Assembly: GCA_023246535.1 (NCBI GenBank)
Contig: JAHFIF010000079.1
Location: forward strand, 1-5,585
DNA from: a bacterium
GTDB lineage: Bacteria > Patescibacteriota > Patescibacteriia > CAIQCM01
Direction: 5' to 3'
Length of the DNA: 5,585 nt
Shown here: positions 1 to 5,215 of the stretch, piece after piece
How positions within the stretch are numbered: position 1 is the stretch's first letter
Layout of the letters: every line of letters starts with the position of its first letter
Program-made: the position numbers and the translations under genes
Notes under the pieces: generated by a model
Databases searched by the model: none
What the model was told of the DNA's origin: nothing
Seen by the model: only the letters and a program-made list of their open reading frames with translations

Positions 1-1
1 T

Positions 2-1582
2 CAAATCAAGGGGGCTACTTCCGGATATGTCGGTTTTTCCGCGCCGGCAACTACGACGTCATACACTTTGACTTTTCCGGCGGCGGTCGGCGCGAGCGGG
101 CAAGTTTTGCAAACAACAAATGCGACCGGAACGTTGGGCTGGGTGACGCCCGGCGGCGGCGGGGCGCAAACTCCTTGGGCCAGCGCGATCAACGCGGCCG
201 GCTACACGCTTAACGGCAACAGCACGGCCAGCGGCAACATGACGATCGATTCGACCTCGAATGCGACCAAAGGCTATGTCATTTTGAACCCGACCGGCGG
301 CAACGTCGGCATTGGCACGACGACGCCGAATAACAAATTGCAAGTCGCCGGGCTCATCAATTTTGATCACGCCAAAACCAGCGAGTTCATCGGCGTCTCG
401 ACCGGCGGTTCTAACACCGGCACGCTGAACACAGCGGTCGGCGACCAGGCCATGTTTGCCAACACATCTGGCACGCAGAATACGGCGGTCGGCGCCAGCG
501 CGTTCGTCGCCAATACGACCGGTTACGGCAACACGGCAATCGGCGCGTCGGCGCTCACGACGAATTCAACGGGTTACAACAATACGGGGGTTGGACTCAA
601 TGCGCTTTTGGGGAACGGCGTCGGTTATAACAACGTTGCGTCCGGCTATAACGCCCTGCGTTCAAACTCGTCCGGCGCCAACAACACGGCGGTCGGCACC
701 GGCGCGCTCTATAGCAATACCACCGGCACCGGTAATACCGCCTACGGATACAACACCCTCTACACCAGCTCAACCGCCGGGTCGAACACGGCGCTTGGTT
801 ATATCAGCTTGTACGCCAACACGACCGGTCATGACAACGTCTCGATCGGCGTGCAAACCCTCTATAGCAATACCACCAGTTCTTCCAACACCGCGGTGGG
901 AAACCTGGCATTGAACAGCGGCTCGGCCGGCAGTAATACGGCCGTGGGTTATTCCGCGCTCTACATCAACGATACGGGTAATAACAATACCGCGGTCGGG
1001 TATAACGCCGGATACAATACCGGCGGACCGAACTTGCACTCGGTTACCTACAGCACCTTTTTGGGAAATGGCGCGACCTCGAGCGCCGATTCGGTGACCA
1101 ACGCGACCGCCATCGGCAACGGCGCGACGGTGACGGCTTCGAACATGGTCGTGATCGGCAACACTTCAATTACCAGAACCAACATTACCGCCGGGTCGCT
1201 TTATGTGAACGGCTCCTTGGTTTCCAGTTCCGACCGCCGTTTGAAAGAAAATATTAATCCGATCGATGGGGGAGACGGCTTGAGCATTATCGGTCAGTTG
1301 AAACCGGTCAGCTTTGACTGGAAAAATAAAACTTCCGGCGCGGGTAAACAATATGGTTTCATCGCCCAGGATGTGCAAAAAGTTTTGCCGGACGTGGTGA
1401 CCGCCGGCATCAACGGCATGCTCGGGATCAGCTACAGCAGCCTGATCTCGCCGATGGTGAGCGCCATTCAGGAACAGCAGAAGGAAATTGAAGACCAAAA
1501 ACAAGCGCATGATAATGACGTTAAGGAGTTGCAGCGGCAGATCAGCGAATTGAAGGAGCAAATGGCGAAATTAAAAAAATAA
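2..1582 (+). CDS. Fibre/adhesin-like protein with YadA-head-like repeats and C-terminal S74 chaperone domain (5' end missing)
   Basis: The reading frame is open from base 2 to the TAA at 1580-1582 (526 residues visible). The TTG at 68 is not a credible start, because the residues before it continue a collar-like module also found in the downstream gene, so the true start lies outside the window. Domains, numbered from base 2: collar-like beta module with S-G-Q-V-L-Q-T (about 1-55); linker ending in a G-N-V-G-I-G-T motif (about 56-118); twelve 17-residue N-T-A-V-G repeats (143-344); a short YadA-like stretch A-T-A-I-G-N-G-A; S74 domain starting at S-D-R-R-L-K (Ser 410); and a Glu/Lys/Gln-rich coiled coil (about 481-526). 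In the S74 family this domain trimerises the fibre, assists folding and is released by self-cleavage before the Ser. A surface fibre or adhesin is inferred. A phage tail fibre is the alternative, but no phage genes are adjacent. The 3' S74/coiled-coil part looks more AT-rich than the repeat part. Confidence 0.9.
   Translation, partial: QIKGATSGYVGFSAPATTTSYTLTFPAAVGASGQVLQTTNATGTLGWVTPGGGGAQTPWASAINAAGYTLNGNSTASGNMTIDSTSNATKGYVILNPTGGNVGIGTTTPNNKLQVAGLINFDHAKTSEFIGVSTGGSNTGTLNTAVGDQAMFANTSGTQNTAVGASAFVANTTGYGNTAIGASALTTNSTGYNNTGVGLNALLGNGVGYNNVASGYNALRSNSSGANNTAVGTGALYSNTTGTGNTAYGYNTLYTSSTAGSNTALGYISLYANTTGHDNVSIGVQTLYSNTTSSSNTAVGNLALNSGSAGSNTAVGYSALYINDTGNNNTAVGYNAGYNTGGPNLHSVTYSTFLGNGATSSADSVTNATAIGNGATVTASNMVVIGNTSITRTNITAGSLYVNGSLVSSSDRRLKENINPIDGGDGLSIIGQLKPVSFDWKNKTSGAGKQYGFIAQDVQKVLPDVVTAGINGMLGISYSSLISPMVSAIQEQQKEIEDQKQAHDNDVKELQRQISELKEQMAKLKK
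224..252 (+). repeat. 29-bp segment shared with fibre gene 2 (copy at 2696-2724)
   Basis: Bases 224-252 match 2696-2724 exactly. They lie in a longer homologous stretch encoding T-A-S-G-N-M-T-I-D-S-T-S-N-A-T-K-G-Y in both genes. Homology also covers the preceding collar-like module and the following G-G-N-V-G-I-G motif. It shows that genes 1 and 2 share a module by duplication or exchange. Confidence 0.85.
428..1033 (+). repeat. Array of twelve 17-residue (51-bp) YadA-head-like repeats
   Basis: Units begin at 428, 479, 530, 581, 632, 683, 734, 785, 836, 887, 935 and 986. The consensus is N-T-A-V-G-x-x-A-L-x-x-N-T-T-G-x-x. All complete units are 17 codons except the tenth, which is 16, and the twelfth breaks down after N-T-A-V-G-Y-N. 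The Asn at position 1, Gly at 5 and a hydrophobic residue at 9 are the best kept; the DNA itself is fairly diverged. The pattern resembles the stacked short-strand repeats of trimeric adhesin heads, so each unit probably adds one turn to a trimeric beta-roll shaft or head. The structure is inferred from pattern only. Confidence 0.85.
1229..1579 (+). other. S74 intramolecular chaperone domain plus coiled coil of fibre gene 1
   Basis: The domain opens with S-D-R-R-L-K-E-N-I (Ser codon 1229-1231, Lys codon 1244-1246) and contains L-K-P-V-S-F-D-W-K, the G-F-I-A-Q-D-V-Q core and V-L-P-D-V-V, all hallmarks of the S74/endosialidase chaperone family. In characterised members the fibre is cut just before this Ser, with the Lys five residues later proposed as its catalytic partner; both are present here. 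Cleavage would release a 117-residue fragment. From about 1442 the sequence becomes a heptad-compatible Glu/Gln/Lys-rich helix running to the stop, the usual trimeric coiled-coil ending. Confidence 0.88.
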
Positions 1583-1590
1583 ACCAAAGT

Positions 1591-1627
1591 AACGACCGTT
1601 CGGCTTAGGCCGCACGGTCGTTTTTTT
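1591..1627 (+). terminator. Intrinsic terminator after fibre gene 1
   Basis: It starts 9 bases after the gene 1 stop. AACGACCGT (1591-1599) pairs with ACGGTCGTT (1614-1622), and after one T/C mismatch CGGC (1601-1604) pairs with GCCG (1609-1612) around a TTAG loop. The hairpin runs straight into seven T residues (1621-1627). This is a textbook Rho-independent terminator and separates transcription of gene 1 from gene 2. Confidence 0.92.
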
Positions 1628-1645
1628 ATTGTTCAGGCCTAAGTG

Positions 1646-1674
1646 TTTTGTGGATATGTCTGTTGTGCTATAAT
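1646..1674 (+). promoter_or_regulatory. Extended -10 promoter for fibre gene 2
   Basis: A perfect TATAAT lies at 1669-1674, preceded by TG at 1666-1667, giving the extended -10 form TGCTATAAT. The -35 region is weak: TTTTGT at 1646-1651 with a 17-base spacer, which fits promoters that rely on the extended -10. Transcription would start near 1681, leaving a leader of only about 16 bases before the ATG at 1697. It sits directly after the gene 1 terminator. Confidence 0.8.
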
Positions 1675-1696
1675 AAAATCAACTAACAAAAGTCCT

Positions 1697-4600
1697 ATGA
1701 CCATGAATCCTTTAATCAAGCGTTCTGGATCGAAGCGGTCCAAGAACTCTTTTCTAATTTTCCGCGCCGCGGCACTTGTTGTGGTCGCGGGCGTGCTCGC
1801 GGTTTTTGGGTTCGCGATCAAGAACACCTTGGCTTTGACCTGGTCCGAACCGGCCGTCAATCCGCCAAGCATGACGGGGATCAATGGTCCGGTTTGGGCG
1901 CAGAGCGCTGCCGCTCAGGCCGGCGACACGTGGTTGACCGGCAAAGGACGATACGATACGGCCGGCACGGCCGACGCCAATTGTACCGGCGCCAAAGTTT
2001 GCGGCGCCGATAATGGAGCGGGCTTCGGTCTTTCCGGCGAATCGGCAACCGGCGTTGGTTTGTACGCCTCCACCGGGAACGCCGCAAGCTATGCCGGCGA
2101 CTTCAACGGCAACGTTTACATGTACCCCGGCTCCAAGCTCGGCATGGGCGTTGCGCCGTCGTACACGCTCGACATTCTCGCGAACGTCGCCAATGGCGCG
2201 ATCGCCAATTTTGAAAGCTCTTCCACCAGCGCCACCAACACCGGCATCACGCTCCGTAACACCAGCAGCGTTGCCGCTGCCCGCGACTGGGCGCTCCTCA
2301 CCAACTCGGTAACCGCCGGCGACTTTGTCATTAAGCAGGGGAACGCCCTGGGCGGCGATCCGGTTGCGGCCGGAACAACGCGTTTGTATGTCAGCCCCAG
2401 CGGCCAGATCGGTATTGCCAATACTGCCCCAAGCGCCCTGCTCACGATCGGCACGGCCGGAACGACGCTCGGAACGCTCTCCATGGCCGGCAACACCTCA
2501 GGTGTCGTCACCGTGCAACCGGCCGCCGCGGCCGGCACCTGGACGCTCACGCTCCCGACCTCGGCCGGCACCAGCGGACAAGTGCTGCAAACCAACGGCG
2601 CAGGCGTGACCACTTGGGCCACTGTTTCCGGTGGCGGGCAAACTCCCTGGACAGCCAATGAAGTCGCCGCCGGCTTCACGCTTTACGGCAACTCTACGGC
2701 CAGCGGCAACATGACGATCGATTCAACTTCCAACGCCACCAAAGGTTATATAATCTTGCAGCCATCCGGCGGCAATGTGGGGATTGGCAACAGCGCGCCG
2801 ACCGCCTCGCTTTCGTTGGGTACGGCCGGGACAAGAGCTGGCACGCTCACCATGGCCGGCGTCACCTCCGGCGTGGTCACGCTCGACACCTTGGCAGCCG
2901 CCGGCACTTGGACCTTTACGCTTCCGGCCAGCGGCGGAACGGCCAATCAATTTTTGCAAACTGACGGAGCGGGAAATGCGACCTGGGCCTCGGTCTGCAG
3001 CGGCACCTGCACGGCCAACTACATGTCGAAGTTCGGTTCCGCTTTCGCCGAGACCAACTCGATCATGTATGACAGCGGCACGGCGGTCGGCATTAGCAAT
3101 ACCGCCCCCAGCGCACTTTTGACTCTCGGCACCGCCGGCACCAAGCTTGGCAATATTTCGTTCGCCGGCAGCACTTCCGGCACGGTCACCGTGCAACCGG
3201 CCGCCGCGGCCGGAACCTGGACGCTCACGCTGCCGACCACGGCTGGCACCAGCGGTTACTTCCTGCAGACCAACGGCTCCGGCACAACTACGTGGGCTGC
3301 CGCCAGTGCGAGCGGTATCACGTGCGGAACTTGCACTACCAACTACGTGACCAAATTTGCTTCGGCCTCTTCCATTTCCAACTCGCTCATCTACGACAGC
3401 GGTACGGCGGTCGGTATCAGCAACACTTCGCCGAGCGCTCTGCTCACTTTGGGCACCGCCGGCACCAAGCTTGGCAATATTTCCTTTGCCGGCAGCAGTT
3501 CTGGCACGGTCACCATGCAACCGGCCGCCGCGGCCGGAACCTGGACGCTCACGCTGCCGACCACGGCTGGCAGCAGCGGACAATACCTGCAAACCAACGG
3601 TTCGGGCACGACCACTTGGGCAACAGTGTCGGGCGGCGGCGGTAACATGAACTGCGGCGGAACCTGCACGGCGGGTTATGTCCCCAAGTTCAATTCCGGC
3701 ACCGGCATAATCAATTCGCTTATTTATGACAATGGGTCGGGTATTGGCATTGGTACGACCAGCCCAAGTTACCCGCTTCATGTAGCGACCTCTTCAACGG
3801 CCTATTCCATTTATGCCACCAATGGCTACTCGTCTACGGCCGGGGCTGCCGTCTACGGCTCTAGCTCGGTATATAACGGATATGGCGTTTACGGCATTAA
3901 CACTTCGGGGGCGGGCGGCGGCGGCGTCTATGCCCAAGGCGCTGGGATGAGTTCGTACGGTATCTATGCCTACAACACCGGTAATGGCAATGCGGTGTAC
4001 GCCAAGAGCGGGGGCTCCTTTGCGGTGAATGCCATTGGTACGGGCGGCGTCACGGCATCAGGAACCACGAGCGACGGCGTCGATGCATCGTCGACATCGG
4101 GGTTCGGTCTGAGCGCGACCAGTACGAACAGCTACGGCATTTGGGCTAGCGGTCCAACCTACGGGCTTTATACGCCTAACCAGATATACGCGGGCAGTTC
4201 GATCACATCAGGCAGCACGGTCCAGGGCGCGTACGTGTACTCGACCAATAACGTCAGCGCGGCCAACTATAACGCTTCGACAACCTCGACTGCGCCATAC
4301 ATGTCTTCGGGATACGGTTCCATGGCGCAATATCTTGGAAACTGGGGTTCATCCGATTGGTGGGGCATCGGGCCTAACAACGGCGGTTCAGACCGCACGG
4401 TGCGCATCGGCGGAGCCAGTTCGTCTGGCGCCTGGAACGGCGCCGGCACCCATTTGGCCATTTACGGTTATGCCTCGTTCATCTATAACACGCAGGGTAC
4501 GCCGGCAACCGGTTACGACGGCGGTCTTACCGTCGGCTGGAACCGAACGGGCGGCGGAGCGGAAGTTGATTTTTTCAACCGTTACCCCGGCGCGAGCACC

Positions 4601-5140
4601 GGTTACAATTTCTATACCGCCAACGGGACCAACTCTTACTATCTTTCCGCCTCAATCGCGTATAGCGGCGCTTATGCGACCTCGGATCGCCGCCTGAAGA
4701 AGGATATCCAGGCGATGGACGATAATCATGGCCTTGCGGTCATCGAGAAGCTTAAGCCGGTGACGTATCAGTGGAAGTATGACCCGTCGCACTATGGCGA
4801 ACAGCTGGGTTTGATCGCGCAGGAAGTTCAAACGGTTTTGCCGCAAGTCGTAAAGGGCAATGCCAACGGCGATGTTTCGAGCGATCCTCTAACAATCAAT
4901 TATTCGGCGATCATTCCGGATTTGATCAAGGGTATTCAACAGCTCGACAAGATGGCGCTTAAAATTGACAAAGACGGTTCGGTAACGGTTGACGGCGACT
5001 TGAACGCGGAAAACAACAAGTGGGGGACAGGCTCGGGATGGATCGAGTGCCCGGCGACCGGCGAATGCTCCTGTCCGAACGGCTCGTTCATCACCAAGAT
5101 CAAAGACCAGGGGAAGGAAGCGTATTGCAATAAGATTTAA
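1697..5140 (+). CDS. Large exported fibre/adhesin-like protein with tandem collar-like modules, S74 domain and Cys-rich tail
   Basis: The frame extends upstream to a GTG at 1643, but that codon lies before the promoter's -10, so ATG 1697 (1147 residues) or ATG 1703 is the likely start; neither has a clear Shine-Dalgarno. Layout from ATG 1697: Lys/Arg-rich N-terminus, then a hydrophobic segment (about 19-41, F-L-I-F-R-A-A-A-L-V-V-V) serving as signal peptide or anchor; a Cys pair and G-L-S-G/G-L-Y-A motifs (about 95-130); four tandem collar-like modules (236-680), each with a T-W-T-L-T-L-P-like core and L-Q-T; a region of G-V-Y-G/G-I-Y-A repeats (about 703-828); an aromatic-rich distal domain (829-995); an S74 domain (Ser 996 of S-D-R-R-L-K); and a tail with four Cys ending K-I. 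It is probably a trimeric surface fibre for attachment. Its ligand cannot be read from sequence. Phage origin is less likely given the N-terminal membrane segment, own promoter and lack of phage neighbours. Confidence 0.93.
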   Translation: MTMNPLIKRSGSKRSKNSFLIFRAAALVVVAGVLAVFGFAIKNTLALTWSEPAVNPPSMTGINGPVWAQSAAAQAGDTWLTGKGRYDTAGTADANCTGAKVCGADNGAGFGLSGESATGVGLYASTGNAASYAGDFNGNVYMYPGSKLGMGVAPSYTLDILANVANGAIANFESSSTSATNTGITLRNTSSVAAARDWALLTNSVTAGDFVIKQGNALGGDPVAAGTTRLYVSPSGQIGIANTAPSALLTIGTAGTTLGTLSMAGNTSGVVTVQPAAAAGTWTLTLPTSAGTSGQVLQTNGAGVTTWATVSGGGQTPWTANEVAAGFTLYGNSTASGNMTIDSTSNATKGYIILQPSGGNVGIGNSAPTASLSLGTAGTRAGTLTMAGVTSGVVTLDTLAAAGTWTFTLPASGGTANQFLQTDGAGNATWASVCSGTCTANYMSKFGSAFAETNSIMYDSGTAVGISNTAPSALLTLGTAGTKLGNISFAGSTSGTVTVQPAAAAGTWTLTLPTTAGTSGYFLQTNGSGTTTWAAASASGITCGTCTTNYVTKFASASSISNSLIYDSGTAVGISNTSPSALLTLGTAGTKLGNISFAGSSSGTVTMQPAAAAGTWTLTLPTTAGSSGQYLQTNGSGTTTWATVSGGGGNMNCGGTCTAGYVPKFNSGTGIINSLIYDNGSGIGIGTTSPSYPLHVATSSTAYSIYATNGYSSTAGAAVYGSSSVYNGYGVYGINTSGAGGGGVYAQGAGMSSYGIYAYNTGNGNAVYAKSGGSFAVNAIGTGGVTASGTTSDGVDASSTSGFGLSATSTNSYGIWASGPTYGLYTPNQIYAGSSITSGSTVQGAYVYSTNNVSAANYNASTTSTAPYMSSGYGSMAQYLGNWGSSDWWGIGPNNGGSDRTVRIGGASSSGAWNGAGTHLAIYGYASFIYNTQGTPATGYDGGLTVGWNRTGGGAEVDFFNRYPGASTGYNFYTANGTNSYYLSASIAYSGAYATSDRRLKKDIQAMDDNHGLAVIEKLKPVTYQWKYDPSHYGEQLGLIAQEVQTVLPQVVKGNANGDVSSDPLTINYSAIIPDLIKGIQQLDKMALKIDKDGSVTVDGDLNAENNKWGTGSGWIECPATGECSCPNGSFITKIKDQGKEAYCNKI
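2402..3736 (+). repeat. Four tandem collar-like modules of about 103-123 residues in fibre gene 2
   Basis: Units start at 2402, 2771, 3080 and 3404 (369, 309, 324 and 333 bases), and a fifth partial start occurs at 3737 (S-G-I-G-I-G-T-T-S-P). Each unit has G-I-x-N-x-x-P near its start, then L-G-T-A-G-T, S-G-x-V-T, A-A-A-G-T-W-T, a L-T-L-P core and L-Q-T-x-G-x-G. Units 3 and 4 are nearly identical in DNA: 57 consecutive bases match exactly (3192-3248 and 3516-3572), as do 32 others (3128-3159 and 3452-3483), both at a 324-base offset. This points to recent duplication or homogenisation. Confidence 0.9.
2696..2724 (+). repeat. 29-bp segment shared with fibre gene 1 (copy at 224-252)
   Basis: Partner copy of the direct repeat at 224-252, in the linker between the first and second collar-like modules of gene 2. 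Identity ends at base 2725 (A here, G at 253), after which the two copies differ mostly at third codon positions. Confidence 0.85.
4682..4950 (+). other. S74 intramolecular chaperone domain of fibre gene 2
   Basis: It starts at S-D-R-R-L-K-K-D-I (Ser codon 4682-4684, Lys codon 4697-4699), followed by L-K-P-V-T-Y-Q-W-K, the core G-L-I-A-Q-E-V-Q and V-L-P-Q-V-V, then I-N-Y-S-A-I-I-P-D-L-I-K. The proposed Ser/Lys self-cleavage pair of the family is kept. Unlike the gene 1 copy it is not followed by a long charged coiled coil but by K-D-G-S-V-T-V-D-G-D and a Cys-rich end. Cleavage would free the last 152 residues. The domain's C-terminal limit is approximate. Confidence 0.88.
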
Positions 5141-5147
5141 ATCAGGA

Positions 5148-5175
5148 CAACCGCCGGGCTTTTGTCTGGCGGTTG
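5148..5175 (+). terminator. Stable hairpin after fibre gene 2 without a U-tract
   Basis: CAACCGCC (5148-5155) pairs with GGCGGTTG (5168-5175). Four further pairs, two of them G-T wobbles, close a TTTT loop at 5160-5163. It begins 8 bases after the stop. No run of T follows on either strand, so it may act as a weak terminator, an mRNA 3'-end stabiliser or a partial block that lets transcription continue into the next gene. Confidence 0.55.
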
Positions 5176-5215
5176 AATTCTGCGAGCACGGATCAATACC
5201 CGTTAAATATTTTCT

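Noticed and set aside
68..70. TTG as the start codon of fibre gene 1
   Set aside because: The frame is open to the left edge and the upstream residues align with the collar-like module of gene 2, so the gene is truncated rather than starting here.
428..1033. CRISPR-like or satellite DNA array with 51-bp spacing
   Set aside because: The periodicity is at the protein level (17 codons) with diverged DNA and no constant repeat/variable spacer structure.
2..1582. Trimeric autotransporter (YadA family) adhesin
   Set aside because: The repeat array resembles YadA heads, but the C-terminus is an S74 chaperone with a coiled coil and no outer-membrane beta-barrel anchor.
2116..2679. A 187-codon open frame on the minus strand
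   Set aside because: It is a mirror of the first collar-like module and has no start signal or recognisable domain.
2723..3781. A 352-codon open frame on the minus strand across the gene 2 repeats
   Set aside because: It is antisense to the repeat modules, is Arg/Ala/Gly-rich without domains, and exists because the GC-rich repeated codons avoid stops on the opposite strand. The plus-strand frame is continuous and has recognisable domains.
2..5140. Prophage tail-fibre locus
   Set aside because: The S74 domains allow this, but gene 2 has a membrane/signal segment, its own promoter and terminator spacing, and a DUF5666-like neighbour, and no phage genes are seen. It cannot be fully excluded without flanking sequence.
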